DNA of 64,000 nt from Lewinellaceae bacterium (GCA_016711435.1 JADJSY010000010.1:74050-138049), one strand, 5' to 3'; shown: positions 27,393 to 36,671, numbered from the stretch's first letter. Notes: generated from the sequence alone by a model not told the origin. Made by a program: numbers and translations.

Positions 27393-28295
27393 TCATTCCT
27401 TTTTTTCCACCGCATGCCCCCCAAACTCATTCCGCAGCGCCGCCACAACTTTTCCGGAGAAAGTATCGGCCTGCTGGGAGCGGTAGCGCATCATCAGGGA
27501 TAGTGCGATTACAGGGGTGGGTACGCCGAGATCGAGCGCTGTTTCGAGCGTCCATTTCCCCTCGCCGGATGCGTGCATGACGCCGCGGATCGAGTCGAGG
27601 TTCGGGTCTTTGGAAAAAGCGTTGGCGGTGAGTTCCATCAGCCAGGAGCGCACCACCGAACCGTGGTTCCACAGCGTTGCAACTTTCTGAAAATCAATGT
27701 CATATTCGGAATGTTCCAGCACTTCAAAACCCTCCGCAATGGCTTGCATCATCCCGTATTCGATGCCGTTGTGCACCATTTTGGTAAAATGCCCTGCGCC
27801 GGGGCCGCCGACGTAGAGGGTACCTTCCGGAAGGGAAATATCATCAAATACGGCTTTGCAATACTGATACACCGCCGGTTCGCCACCGATCATCGTACAG
27901 GCGCCGTTCAAAGCGCCGGAAGTGCCGCCGGAAGTACCACAATCGAGAAAGTCGATTTCTTTCCCTTTCAGGGTGGTATACCGGCGGACAGAATCTTTAA
28001 AATTGGAATTGCCGCCGTCAATCAGAATATCTCCGGGCGACAAATGCGGCAAGAGGGAGGAAATCACCTCCTCTACAATGTCGCCGGCAGGCACCATGAG
28101 CCAGATGACCCGGCGTCCGGTCAGTTGCCGGCACACCGCCTCAATAGAATTGCCGGTTGCAATGCCGTTTTCCGAGGCTATTTTGGCCGTTAGTTCTGCG
28201 GAGCGGTCGTAAGCGACCACCGAATGGCCGTGATTGCTGAGATTGAGGGCGATGTTGTAGCCCATTTTGCCGAGGCCGATCAGACCGATTTGCAT
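27393..28295 (-). CDS. gnd: 6-phosphogluconate dehydrogenase, decarboxylating, short form
   Basis: 300 residues from ATG 28295, the short (GndA/YqeC-like) type rather than the 470-residue type. It converts 6-phosphogluconate to ribulose 5-phosphate and CO2 with NAD(P). Motifs: QIGLIGLGKMGYNIALNL, VIWLMVPAGDIVEEV, LDCGTSGGTSGALNGACTMIGG (substrate loop), and PGAGHFTKMVHNGIEYGMMQ with catalytic Lys and Asn. It heads the gluconate cluster, which reads gnd-gntP-gntK on the minus strand. Divergent from nuoA. Confidence 0.95.
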   Translation of the reverse strand: MQIGLIGLGKMGYNIALNLSNHGHSVVAYDRSAELTAKIASENGIATGNSIEAVCRQLTGRRVIWLMVPAGDIVEEVISSLLPHLSPGDILIDGGNSNFKDSVRRYTTLKGKEIDFLDCGTSGGTSGALNGACTMIGGEPAVYQYCKAVFDDISLPEGTLYVGGPGAGHFTKMVHNGIEYGMMQAIAEGFEVLEHSEYDIDFQKVATLWNHGSVVRSWLMELTANAFSKDPNLDSIRGVMHASGEGKWTLETALDLGVPTPVIALSLMMRYRSQQADTFSGKVVAALRNEFGGHAVEKKE

Positions 28296-28440
28296 AAGAT
28301 TTGGTATGTTGATGTATAACTGAACAAGTTTTGGGCAAATGTTGGATTTTTTACAGAATTCCCCGTGGAAAAATTCCAAATAGCATAACTAAGTGTCAGA
28401 AGTACAATTTATAGTTAACAAACTTTGAAGGGCTTTTTGG

Positions 28441-28448
28441 TACCTTTG
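28441..28448 (+). promoter_or_regulatory. -7 box of the nuo operon
   Basis: TACCTTTG matches TAnnTTTG, 97 nt upstream of nuoA. A TTTG at 28424-28427 is only 13 nt away, closer than the usual -33 spacing. Confidence 0.6.
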
Positions 28449-28452
28449 CCGC

Positions 28453-28513
28453 CGCAGGAACAAAGTGATCCTGTATCATTTTTGAGTTGGCAGTGAACCC
28501 TGTCAGTTCCTGC
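28453..28513 (+). promoter_or_regulatory. leader stem GCAGGAAC / GTTCCTGC upstream of nuoA
   Basis: In the predicted nuo leader, GCAGGAAC at 28455-28462 is complementary to GTTCCTGC at 28506-28513, enclosing about 43 nt that contain AGTGATCCTGT and GGCAGTGAACCCTGTC, which offer alternative pairings. It could be a regulatory leader; no known riboswitch is recognised. Confidence 0.4.
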
Positions 28514-28544
28514 CTGTTAAGCGTAAAACATTTAAAATTAATAC

Positions 28545-28907
28545 ATGGAACCCTCAGGATATTTTCCCATCATTATGCAGGCGCTGGTAGCGCTGGGTTT
28601 TGTTGCGCTGGTGCTCATCGTTGTCCCGATGTTGGGTCCGCGCCGCAAAAGCGCCAAAAAGGATGAAAACTTTGAATGCGGGATCGAATCGCAGGGAAAT
28701 GCACGGCTGCCGGTCTCCATCAAATACCTGATGACAGCTATACTGTTTGTGTTGTTCGACGTGGAGGTGATTTTCTTTTATCCTTATGCAGTCAATTTTC
28801 GGGAAATGGGGTTTGAAGGTTTCTTCGCCGTACTCCTGTTTGTAGCGATATTTTTGATCGGTTTTTACTATGTGCTTCGCAAAGGAGCGTTTGAATGGGA
28901 TAAGTAA
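28545..28907 (+). CDS. nuoA: NADH-quinone oxidoreductase subunit A
   Basis: 120 residues with three membrane helices (QALVALGFVALVLIVVPMLG, MTAILFVLFDVEVIFFYPYA and VLLFVAIFLIGFYYVL). ENFECGIESQGNARLPVSIKY carries the loop Cys that gates the quinone site with NuoD and NuoH. First gene of a 14-subunit nuo locus, with the -7 box upstream. Intact. Confidence 0.97.
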   Translation: MEPSGYFPIIMQALVALGFVALVLIVVPMLGPRRKSAKKDENFECGIESQGNARLPVSIKYLMTAILFVLFDVEVIFFYPYAVNFREMGFEGFFAVLLFVAIFLIGFYYVLRKGAFEWDK

Positions 28908-29037
<130 letters not shown>

Positions 29038-29042
29038 GAATT

Positions 29043-29585
29043 ATGGCTAATATTTCAGAAATGCCCGAAGGTTATGGTGGAGAAGGCTTTTTCGCCACTT
29101 CATTGGGCAAAGCAGTCGGCCTGGCGCGTGCCAATTCCATCTGGCCGCTTCCTTTCGCTACTTCCTGCTGTGGCATCGAATTCATGGCAACGATGGGCAC
29201 GAATTACGATCTGGCCCGCTTTGGTATGGAACGCCTGTCATTCTCGCCCCGTCAGGCAGACCTGCTGATGGTAATGGGCACGATTGCCAAAAAAATGGCG
29301 CCCATCCTGAAACAGGTGTATATCCAGATGGCAGAACCGAAATGGGTGATTGCCGTAGGCGCCTGCGCCAGTTCGGGCGGTATTTTTGATACCTATTCTG
29401 TGTTGCAGGGGATCGACAAGGTTATTCCGGTCGACGTGTACGTCCCCGGTTGCCCGCCGCGCCCGGAACAGATCATCGACGGTATTATGAAAATCCAGGA
29501 ACTGGTGAAAAACGAGCCGTTGCGTCGCCGCAATTCGCCGGAATACCAACACCTGCTGGCCAAATACCAAATTGAAATTGATTAG
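29043..29585 (+). CDS. nuoB: NADH-quinone oxidoreductase subunit B
   Basis: 180 residues. It carries the terminal 4Fe-4S cluster N2, with adjacent Cys at 42-43 (FATSCCGIEF), Cys near 107 (VGACASSGG) and near 137 (VPGCPPRPEQ). It passes electrons to quinone at the junction with NuoD. Cytoplasmic arm. nuoC starts 7 nt after its stop codon. Intact. Confidence 0.97.
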   Translation: MANISEMPEGYGGEGFFATSLGKAVGLARANSIWPLPFATSCCGIEFMATMGTNYDLARFGMERLSFSPRQADLLMVMGTIAKKMAPILKQVYIQMAEPKWVIAVGACASSGGIFDTYSVLQGIDKVIPVDVYVPGCPPRPEQIIDGIMKIQELVKNEPLRRRNSPEYQHLLAKYQIEID

Positions 29586-29592
29586 TCCGCCA

Positions 29593-30123
29593 ATGAACTT
29601 GAATAACCACACCTTACTGGCTTCCATCGAACGCCGCTTCCCGGGAGCCGTCCTTACACACAGTGAGCCTTATGGCATGTTGACGCTGGAAACCACGCGG
29701 GAGCATATCATCGACATGCTGCGCTTCCTGAAAGAAGACCCGGAACTGCAAGTCAATTTCCTGACTTCCCTGTGTGCCGTCCACTACCCCGACCATGCCG
29801 GCAAAGAGTTGGGTATCGTGTACCATTTACACAGTTTTACACACAACCTGCGCTTCCGCATCAAGGTGTTTTTCCCGATCAGCGACCCGACCATACCCAC
29901 TGCCACTACCCTGTGGCCGACGGCCAACTGGATGGAACGCCAGGAATACGACTTTTTCGGCGTGCAGTTTACCGGCCACCCGGATTTACGGCGTATCCTC
30001 AATGTGGATGACCTCGATGTGTTCCCACTGCGCAAGGAATACCGCCTGGAAGACGGCACCCGGACGGATAAAGACGACCGGTTCTTTGGAAGGGACGGCC
30101 ATGAGGGACAGGAGTTTGATTAA
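29593..30123 (+). CDS. nuoC: NADH-quinone oxidoreductase subunit C
   Basis: 176 residues from ATG 29593 (an in-frame start at 29572 would overlap nuoB). The 30-kDa subunit signature is ERQEYDFFGVQFTGHPDLRR followed by VFPLRKEYRLEDG. It is a separate gene, not fused to NuoD as in Escherichia coli. Structural subunit of the peripheral arm. Intact. Confidence 0.95.
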   Translation: MNLNNHTLLASIERRFPGAVLTHSEPYGMLTLETTREHIIDMLRFLKEDPELQVNFLTSLCAVHYPDHAGKELGIVYHLHSFTHNLRFRIKVFFPISDPTIPTATTLWPTANWMERQEYDFFGVQFTGHPDLRRILNVDDLDVFPLRKEYRLEDGTRTDKDDRFFGRDGHEGQEFD

Positions 30124-30457
30124 GCCAATAAAATGAGTAACATGACCAATTCTTCAAAGGAATCAAGAAGCGGCACAGGAAGCTTGGGCTTTGGTTCAGG
30201 ACAGAAGCCTTTTCGAAAAAGTGACGTAGACTAGGTAGAATTTGAAATGGATTTGAGGATTAGCGGATAATTATTTGATTGCATTTGCGTTTGAATCTAT
30301 TTTTAACGAAAGATCGATTTAGTAACCACAAATTCTTGGCCCGTATTTTTTCGGCTGTTGAGCGGCAAAGTGCTGCTTTGGATGAAAACTTTTTCTCTTG
30401 GGAAGCGCCCCCCCAAAGGGGGGGGGCCCAGAGGCCCTTTATCGAGAATCTTGACAC
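30124..30457. other. gap between nuoC and nuoD
   Basis: 334 nt without a supported gene, unusual inside a nuo operon. A short frame at 30133-30234 encodes 33 residues (MSNMTNSSKESRSGTGSLGF...), Ser/Gly rich, which I cannot verify. Later it contains C7 and G9 homopolymers (CGCCCCCCCAAAGGGGGGGG, 30409-30428) that pair as a hairpin close to GCCCAGAGGCCC. Base composition changes to AT-rich around 30230-30330. It may be a decayed insertion. Confidence 0.5.
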
Positions 30458-31663
30458 ATGCAAGTCCAATCATATTTTTCCTCCCTCGATAACCTCGACG
30501 GAGAACTTTCAACCCTGAACCTGGGTCCGACGCACCCGGCCACGCACGGCATCTTCCAGAATGTGCTGAAGATGGATGGCGAGCGTATCGTCAGTGCGGA
30601 ACCGACTATCGGTTATATCCACCGGGCTTTTGAAAAAATAGCGGAGCGCCGGCCCTACAACCAGATCACGCCGCTGACGGATCGTCTGAACTATTGTTCT
30701 TCACCGATCAATAACATGGGCTGGCATATGACGGTTGAAAAACTGATCGGCTGCGAACTACCCAAACGCGCGCAGTACATGCGGGTGATTATCATGGAGT
30801 TATCGCGTATTGCCGACCACCTGGTGTGCAATGCGGTCATCGGGGTGGATACGGGCGCATTGACGGGTTTTACCTACATGTTCCAGGAACGCGAGCGGAT
30901 TTACGATTTGTTCGAGGAGGTATGCGGCTCTCGGTTGACCACCAATGTGGGACGTATCGGCGGCATGGAGCGCGACTTTACGCCGCGGTTCCATAAATTG
31001 TTCAAGGAGTTTATGGACACTTTCCCCGCCCGTTTCGAGGAATTCAATAATCTGCTGGAACGCAACCGGATTTTTATGGACCGCACCATCGGCGCAGGCC
31101 CCATCAAAGGAGAACGGGCGCTGGAATATGGTTTCACCGGCCCCAATCTGCGCGCAGCCGGCATCGATTACGATGTGCGGGTGATGACGCCTTACAGTAG
31201 TTACGAAGATTTTGAATTCGATATTCCAGTCGGCAAAGACGGCGACACCTACGACCGTTTCATGGTGCGCCAGGAAGAAATCCGCCAGAGCCTGCGGATT
31301 ATTACGCAGGCTTATAAAAATTTGCCCGACGGCGCTTACCACGCCGACGTGCCGGATTTTTACCTGCCTGAAAAACCGGATGTGTACACCAAAATGGAAG
31401 CCCTCATTTACCACTTCAAAGTAGTGATGCAGGAAACACCCATTCCGGTCGGCGAAGTGTACCACAGCGTGGAAGGCGGAAACGGCGAACTGGGTTTTTA
31501 CCTGATCAGCGACGGCGGTCGCAGTCCTTACCGGCTGCATTTCCGCCGCCCGTGTTTTATTTTTTACCAGGCGTACCCGGAAATGGTGCGCGGATCCATG
31601 CTGTCCGACGCCATTTTGACGATGAGTTCGATGAATGTCATCGCGGGAGAACTGGACGCATAA
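30458..31663 (+). CDS. nuoD: NADH-quinone oxidoreductase subunit D
   Basis: 401 residues, 49-kDa subunit. LNLGPTHPATHGIFQNVLKM holds the quinone-site His, with RLNYCSSPINNMGW, LSRIADHLVCNAVIGVD, GAGPIKGERALEYGFTGPNLRA and the C-terminal MSSMNVIAGELDA. It forms the quinone cavity with NuoB. Intact. Confidence 0.97.
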   Translation: MQVQSYFSSLDNLDGELSTLNLGPTHPATHGIFQNVLKMDGERIVSAEPTIGYIHRAFEKIAERRPYNQITPLTDRLNYCSSPINNMGWHMTVEKLIGCELPKRAQYMRVIIMELSRIADHLVCNAVIGVDTGALTGFTYMFQERERIYDLFEEVCGSRLTTNVGRIGGMERDFTPRFHKLFKEFMDTFPARFEEFNNLLERNRIFMDRTIGAGPIKGERALEYGFTGPNLRAAGIDYDVRVMTPYSSYEDFEFDIPVGKDGDTYDRFMVRQEEIRQSLRIITQAYKNLPDGAYHADVPDFYLPEKPDVYTKMEALIYHFKVVMQETPIPVGEVYHSVEGGNGELGFYLISDGGRSPYRLHFRRPCFIFYQAYPEMVRGSMLSDAILTMSSMNVIAGELDA

Positions 31664-31666
31664 AAG

Positions 31667-31785
31667 AAAAACAAAAGGCAAAGGACAAAAGGCAATGATG
31701 GCCAATCTGGTTTCAAAATGATTTAGTAATAACTTGATTTACATTGCCCTTTGCATTTTGCAATTTTGCCCTTTTATTTAAGATT
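31667..31785. repeat. GGCAAAGGACAAAAGGC inverted repeat between nuoD and nuoE
   Basis: Left arm AAAAACAAAAGGCAAAGGAC and AAAAGGCAATGATGG after the nuoD stop; right arm ACATTGCCCTTTGC and AATTTTGCCCTTTTATTTAAG before nuoE. It pairs imperfectly. Same family as 12610-12702. Confidence 0.8.
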
Positions 31786-31807
31786 TGAAAGAAATTATCG
31801 CATACAA

Positions 31808-32353
31808 ATGACTGCTGTTCACGCATCCAACGGTACGCCGTTCCAATATTCCGAAGCCGCGCTCGCAGAAGTGCGCAGCTTCGCAACGAAATACCCCGAA
31901 GGCCGGGGCAAAAGCGCCATTATCCGCGCCCTGCATATCGCGCAGGAGGAAAACCACGGCTGGCTGAGCGCATCCGCTATGGATCATGTGGCGGAAGTAC
32001 TGGGTATTACGCCGATCGAAGTGTACGAAGTGGCTTCTTTTTATTCGATGTACAACCTCGAACCGGTGGGCAAATACGTACTGGAATTTTGCCAAACCGG
32101 CCCCTGTGCCATTGAAGGCGCAGAAAGCATTATTGAATACACCAAACAAAAATTAGGCATCGGAAAAAACCAGACGACGCCCGATGGGCTGTTTACGATC
32201 AAACAAGTGGAATGCTTGGGCGCCTGCGGTTATGCCCCCATGATGCAGGTCGGCGAATTTTATCACGAACACCTCGACGAAGCAAAAATTGACAGCTTTA
32301 TTGAAAACTGTAAGGCTGGAATTATTAATAAAGGCAGCTGGAAAATGCACTGA
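31808..32353 (+). CDS. nuoE: NADH-quinone oxidoreductase subunit E
   Basis: 181 residues from ATG 31808. Thioredoxin-like 24-kDa subunit with the N1a 2Fe-2S ligands in EFCQTGPCAIEG and VECLGACGYAPMMQ. The N-terminal helical part (KSAIIRALHIAQEENHGWLS) is typical. The preceding in-frame start at 31751 lies in a repeat and is rejected. The stop codon is followed at once by a TAGTTATTAG-type repeat. Confidence 0.96.
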   Translation: MTAVHASNGTPFQYSEAALAEVRSFATKYPEGRGKSAIIRALHIAQEENHGWLSASAMDHVAEVLGITPIEVYEVASFYSMYNLEPVGKYVLEFCQTGPCAIEGAESIIEYTKQKLGIGKNQTTPDGLFTIKQVECLGACGYAPMMQVGEFYHEHLDEAKIDSFIENCKAGIINKGSWKMH

Positions 32354-32404
32354 TTATGTAGTTATTAGTTATTGGTTATCAGTGTTGATAATCAAGCATT
32401 TACA
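32354..32404. repeat. TAGTTATTAGTTATTGGTTATC element after nuoE
   Basis: Reverse-orientation copy of the TTATCAACACTGATAAC element: TTATCAGTGTTGATAATCAAG and CATTTACAAAAAAC. It starts at the nuoE stop codon. Confidence 0.85.
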
Positions 32405-32448
32405 AAAAACTTTAACAAAAATAATTTTGCATGATTACTTGTTAAGTA

Positions 32449-32995
32449 ATGCACATGACACTCAGACAGATATTGGCGATTTACATGTTGTTGCTGCTGG
32501 CAGTCGGTTCTTCCTGCAACGGCGACCCGGCCGCAGGCAAAAAGCAGGCTCCGGATAGCAACGCAGTTGCGCCAGGAAGTGATCAGTCAGCCTCCAATTC
32601 GGAAGCAGCGTCTGCAAAACCGGAAGTGGTAGCGCCTTCCACACAAAAAAAGCACCTGTCGATCGATACCAGCCGGAATGAAGATCAGCCTGTGTACAAA
32701 AAAGACAGAACCGGAAACATACCCGCTCCGGTCACTGAAAAGCCCGCAGTCAGACCTCCGGGTGTTGCGGGATACATTACAAGGGACGATGCGCCTTTAC
32801 ATACGGAACCTGCTGCAAGCGCCGGCAAAGTCAGTACTCTGAAAAAAAATGAAATCGTCTACATCCGTTCAAACCATTATGACTGACGAAAAAGGACAAG
32901 TGACAGAATATCCGACCTGGTATAGAATTGAGCGGAAAAACAAACAAAGGGGTTGGGTTCTGGCAAAATCGGTGGTAGCAGGCGGCGGCGGCTGA
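32449..32995 (+). CDS. lipoprotein with SH3-like domain, frameshifted near 32883
   Basis: About 181 residues. Lipoprotein signal LAIYMLLLLAVGSSC, followed by a low-complexity Ala/Ser/Pro-rich linker (about 25-105) and a bacterial SH3-like domain: GYITRDDAPLHTEPAASAGK, VSTLKKNEIVYIRSNHYD and, after the frame break, PTWYRIERKNKQRGWVLAKS. One extra base (GACTGACGAA) separates the two parts; removing it restores the domain. SH3_3-type domains bind peptidoglycan or peptides outside the cell. The first of three such lipoproteins around the nuo genes. Confidence 0.78.
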
Positions 32996-33058
32996 TGCTT
33001 TAAAGGGCAAAATTGCAAAGACCAAAAGGCAATACATAAACCTGAAAATACACGGAAG

Positions 33059-33739
33059 ATGAAGACAAACTATTATTTTATTGTTGCGCTTTTAATTGCG
33101 TTTTTTTGGACCGCATGTGGAAGCGACCCTTCCCCAAAAACCGGAGAAGAACTGGAAAAAGCAAAAACAGAACTGGAAGCCAAAAAGAAAGAACTTGCTG
33201 ATAAACAAGAGATTGCAAGAATTGAAAAAGAATTGCAGGAACTTAATCAGCAGATCAAACAAGTGAACAAGGAAGAGGATCAGGCTTCCGGCAAAAGTGA
33301 GCCTGGAACTAAAAACGCAACACCTTCTGCAACGAATACCGGCCCGCAAAGCCGTATTATTGGCACTGGCGTTACCATGCGCAAAGACGCTTCGGTGCAG
33401 TCGGATAAAATAAGCAGTTTTAATGCCAATGAAGCAGTAACCGTACTGGAAACCAAAAATGTAGACAACGACAAAGAGGCTGTTCTGACTAAAGCAATCA
33501 CCCTCACTGGCGGTGGCTCGGAAATCAAACTTCCGAAAGGCAAAGCGGTGGTGATCGAGGAATACAAATCTGAATCAAACACTTACCTGGTGACCTATCA
33601 GGATCCTCAAAAAGGAAAAATGTCCGCAGATATTGACGCGAGCGCTATTGAAACGATCACGTATTCCACCTGGTACCGGGTGAAACGCAGCAATGGACAG
33701 ACGGGATGGGTATTGGGTAAGTTTTTGCAAAACAATTGA
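33059..33739 (+). CDS. lipoprotein with coiled coil and SH3-like domain
   Basis: 226 residues. Signal ALLIAFFWTAC with Cys at 20; a coiled coil of Lys/Glu-rich heptads (about 28-78); a Ser/Thr/Gly linker; and a C-terminal SH3-like domain with IIGTGVTMRKDASVQSDK, NEAVTVLE and TWYRVKRSNGQTGWVLGKFL. The final WYRV...GWVLGKF matches the equivalent WYRI...GWVLAKS of the upstream lipoprotein, so they are paralogues. The stop TGA overlaps the ATG of the next gene. Confidence 0.82.
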   Translation: MKTNYYFIVALLIAFFWTACGSDPSPKTGEELEKAKTELEAKKKELADKQEIARIEKELQELNQQIKQVNKEEDQASGKSEPGTKNATPSATNTGPQSRIIGTGVTMRKDASVQSDKISSFNANEAVTVLETKNVDNDKEAVLTKAITLTGGGSEIKLPKGKAVVIEEYKSESNTYLVTYQDPQKGKMSADIDASAIETITYSTWYRVKRSNGQTGWVLGKFLQNN

Positions 33740-34143
33740 TGATGGGACAACTCTCGCAGAAGCAAATCGAAGAAATACTGGCCAAAAAGCCGGAAAAACG
33801 TTATAATTACTTCATCAAAACGGTTTGTGAAGAAGAAGAAGTGTGGGGACTAGCGGACGACGAAGGCTGGCTGCTGCTGGAAGACGACGAGGATGATTCG
33901 GAGGTGCTGGCCGTGTTTCCATATCCTGAATTTGCGGAAATTTTCCGCGCCAACGGCGGATTTGACGAGTTTAAAGTAGCCTCGCTGGATTTATATGAAT
34001 TCGTGGACTGGCTGGACGATTTTGAAAAAGAGAAAATGAAGGTGGCTGTTTTTCCAACGCCTGATTTTCAGAGCGCTGTAATGACACCCCAAAAACTGAA
34101 AGAGGACTTTCAAACGGAATTTGACAAAGAAAGTGAATCGTGA
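33739..34143 (+). CDS. DUF2750 family protein
   Basis: 134 residues from ATG 33739 (TGATG overlap with the upstream gene; ATG 33742 is an alternative). YNYFIKTVCEEEEVWGLADDEGWLLLEDD is the conserved N-terminal part of DUF2750, and FPYPEFAEIF and LYEFVDWLDDFEKE follow. Very acidic, cytoplasmic. Function unknown. It is coupled to the lipoprotein gene but is itself not a lipoprotein. Its stop codon (TCGTGAGTCG) belongs to the repeat that follows. Confidence 0.82.
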   Translation: MMGQLSQKQIEEILAKKPEKRYNYFIKTVCEEEEVWGLADDEGWLLLEDDEDDSEVLAVFPYPEFAEIFRANGGFDEFKVASLDLYEFVDWLDDFEKEKMKVAVFPTPDFQSAVMTPQKLKEDFQTEFDKESES

Positions 34144-34267
34144 GTCGTGAATGGTGAGTCGTGAATGGCAACTCGTTAGAAGAACGAACTTTACAACCTT
34201 CTAAGCGGACGCCACTCACGACTCACTACGACTCACAACTCACGACTCACAACTCACAACTCACAAT
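34137..34267. repeat. GTGAATCGTGAGTCGTGAATGG hairpin between DUF2750 gene and nuoF
   Basis: The left arm GTGAATCGTGAGTCGTG contains the DUF2750 stop; the right arm CACTCACGACTCACTACGAC and CTCACGACTCACAACTCAC ends 2 nt before the nuoF ATG. Loop around GTTAGAAGAACGAACTTTAC. The tightest stop-to-start spanning copy. Confidence 0.92.
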
Positions 34268-35653
34268 ATGGGTCGCAAATTATTACTGGAACACGCCCAC
34301 ATAGCGGGCATTCATACCTACGACGTTTATCGCAAACACGGCGGCTACCGCTCCGTGGAAAAAGCGCTGAAAACGATGTCGCCCGAGGCGGTGGTGGAAG
34401 AAGTAAAAAAATCGGGTCTGCGCGGCCGCGGCGGCGCAGGTTTCCCGACGGGTATGAAATGGTCGTTCTTAGCCAAACCGGAAGGTGTGCCGCGTTACCT
34501 CGTCTGCAATGCCGACGAATCGGAGCCAGGCACCTTTAAAGACCGCTACCTGATGGAGAAACTTCCCCACCTGCTCATCGAGGGGATGATCACTTCTTCG
34601 TATGCGCTCGGCGCCAATACGTCCTATATCTATATCCGCGGCGAATATTCCTGGATCGTATTTATCCTCGAAAAAGCCATCAAGGAAGCCTATGCGGCCG
34701 GCTGGCTGGGGAAAAATATCCTCGGAACTGGTTATGATTTCGACCTGTACGTCAATCCCGGCGCGGGCGCTTACATCTGCGGAGAAGAAACGGCCCTGCT
34801 GGAAAGCCTCGAAGGCAAACGCGGCAATCCGCGTATCAAACCGCCGTTCCCGGCTGTAAAAGGCCTGTGGCAAAGCCCGACGGTGGTCAACAACGTGGAA
34901 ACCATCACAGCGGTGGTTCCGATTGTCAACGACGGCGGCGAAGAATACGCTAAAATCGGTATCGGAAAAAGCACGGGTACCAAACTCATCAGCGCCAGCG
35001 GCAACATCAACAAACCCGGCGTCTATGAAATCGAACTCGGCGTATCAGTCGAGGAATTTATCTACTCCGATGAATGGTGCGGCGGCATCAAACGCGGCAA
35101 ACGCCTGAAAGCCTGTGTGCCGGGCGGTTCCTCGGTGCCGATTTTGCCGCATTTCCTGGTCACCAAAACGGCAGCGGGCGAAAACCGCCTGATGACTTAT
35201 GAAAGCCTGGCCGACGGCGGTTTCGCGACCGGCTCCATGCTGGGTTCGGGCGGCTTTATCGTGTACGACGAAGACCAGTGCATCGTGCGCAACACCTTCA
35301 ATTTCAGCCGTTTCTACCACCACGAATCCTGCGGCCAGTGCTCGCCCTGCCGCGAAGGCACCGGCTGGATGGAAAAAGTGCTGTGGCGTATGGAAAACGG
35401 TCAGGGTAAAATGAGCGACATCGACATGCTGGCAGACATCGCCAAAAAAATAGAAGGCAATACGATTTGTCCGCTCGGCGATGCGGCGGCCTGGCCGGTA
35501 AGTGCGGCGATCCGGCATTTCCGGGAGGAGTTTGAATGGCACGTGAACGAGCCGAAGTTGTGTATGGAAAGGAATTATGGATTGGTGGGGAACCGGTGGC
35601 AACAACCGTTTAAATTATTGAAACATGAGTGCAGAACACCTCACATATTTTAA
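34268..35653 (+). CDS. nuoF: NADH-quinone oxidoreductase subunit F
   Basis: 461 residues. NADH is oxidised here: FMN site GRGGAGFPTGMKW, NADH site GAYICGEETALLESLEG, and N3 4Fe-4S ligands in ESCGQCSPCREGTGWM and GNTICPLGDAAAWP. The last ten residues (KHECRTPHIF) overlap the start of the inserted ATPase gene by 29 nt and look unlike a normal NuoF end, so the insertion may have changed the C terminus. Confidence 0.95.
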   Translation: MGRKLLLEHAHIAGIHTYDVYRKHGGYRSVEKALKTMSPEAVVEEVKKSGLRGRGGAGFPTGMKWSFLAKPEGVPRYLVCNADESEPGTFKDRYLMEKLPHLLIEGMITSSYALGANTSYIYIRGEYSWIVFILEKAIKEAYAAGWLGKNILGTGYDFDLYVNPGAGAYICGEETALLESLEGKRGNPRIKPPFPAVKGLWQSPTVVNNVETITAVVPIVNDGGEEYAKIGIGKSTGTKLISASGNINKPGVYEIELGVSVEEFIYSDEWCGGIKRGKRLKACVPGGSSVPILPHFLVTKTAAGENRLMTYESLADGGFATGSMLGSGGFIVYDEDQCIVRNTFNFSRFYHHESCGQCSPCREGTGWMEKVLWRMENGQGKMSDIDMLADIAKKIEGNTICPLGDAAAWPVSAAIRHFREEFEWHVNEPKLCMERNYGLVGNRWQQPFKLLKHECRTPHIF

Positions 35654-36671
35654 AGTCGAAAACTTCAAACGTTTTGACTCTTTGGAATTGACTGATATCG
35701 GTCAGTTCAATCTCATTGTGGGGGATAATAATGTGGGAAAGACGAGTGTGTTGGAGGCGTTGTTATTTGATAAAGATGGAAAAATGTATTTCAAATTTTC
35801 ATAAAACCTTTATTAGATAAAGGGTTATATTAAACCAACATTTATGGTCAGGACAAAGTGGACCAAAGAAAATTTTTAAATACTTAAGAAATAACTCTAA
35901 CTTTCTTAAAAGCGAAAGCCTCTTTATTTAAATTTTCACCCCAATGAAAAGAAAACTTACTTATGAAATTCGACCTAGAATTTTCACAGAAGACCTCAGA
36001 TTTTCTACATTAATTTTATATAACAGGCTTTAAGATCAAAGTGATAAGAAGGAGACATGAAAAAATAAATTGGTTTGCAGGTCTATTTATGACATTTTTA
36101 AACCAAAGTAGAGATGAAGATATTGCTAGTATAAAGTTCATTTTCAGATAATCTCTTACAAAAGCCTAATTTGAAATGGTAGATGTAGCAGAGGCAAGAA
36201 AAAAATTTAAACATGTTAATTTTACTCCAAGATTGAAGACTTTGAGGTGCGAAAAATTGACAAGAAGATCAACTCATGTTGAGTTTGAAGAGCAAAAGAT
36301 GAATTCAACCCAATATCTTTTGGGGAAGATTATATTCGGACAAATAATGCTGGAAGTTCTCAAAATACCAAGGAAAGCGCCTGATGATCGACGAAATCGA
36401 CACCGGCATTCATTATTCCCGAATGAAAAATTTCTTAAAAACTGTTTTCAGGTCGCAGAAGAACGACGTCCAACTCTTCATGACAACCCACAGCCTTGAG
36501 TGCCAGCAGGCTTTTGCAGAAGTATTTGAAGAGTCAGATATGGCACAGTATCAAGAAAAGGTGCGACAATTTACCTTACTTGAAAAACAGATGGACAAGT
36601 AAAGGCTATTGTTCGCAATTTTGACCAACTGGAATTTGCACTTCAAACTGACAATGAGACGCGAGGAGGCG
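35625..36671 (+). pseudogene. decayed AAA-type (AAA_15/OLD-like) ATPase gene
   Basis: Starts MSAEHLTYFKVENFKRFDSL with a Walker A motif VGDNNVGKTSVLEALLF, a common opening of AAA_15/OLD-like ATPases. After 59 codons a stop follows; 35805-36380 has only fragments (for example FKYLRNNSNFLKSESLF) in changing frames. The C-terminal part is clear: MIDEIDTGIHYSRMKNFLK (Walker B and D-loop region), LFMTTHSLECQQAFAEVF (switch His) and, in frame, QLEFALQTDNETRGG. Many indels and stops show real decay. The region is AT-rich compared with the flanking nuo genes. It lies between nuoF and nuoG. Confidence 0.8.

Noticed and set aside
30279..30518. small open frames in the nuoC-nuoD gap
   Set aside because: They run over homopolymers and into nuoD without family motifs.
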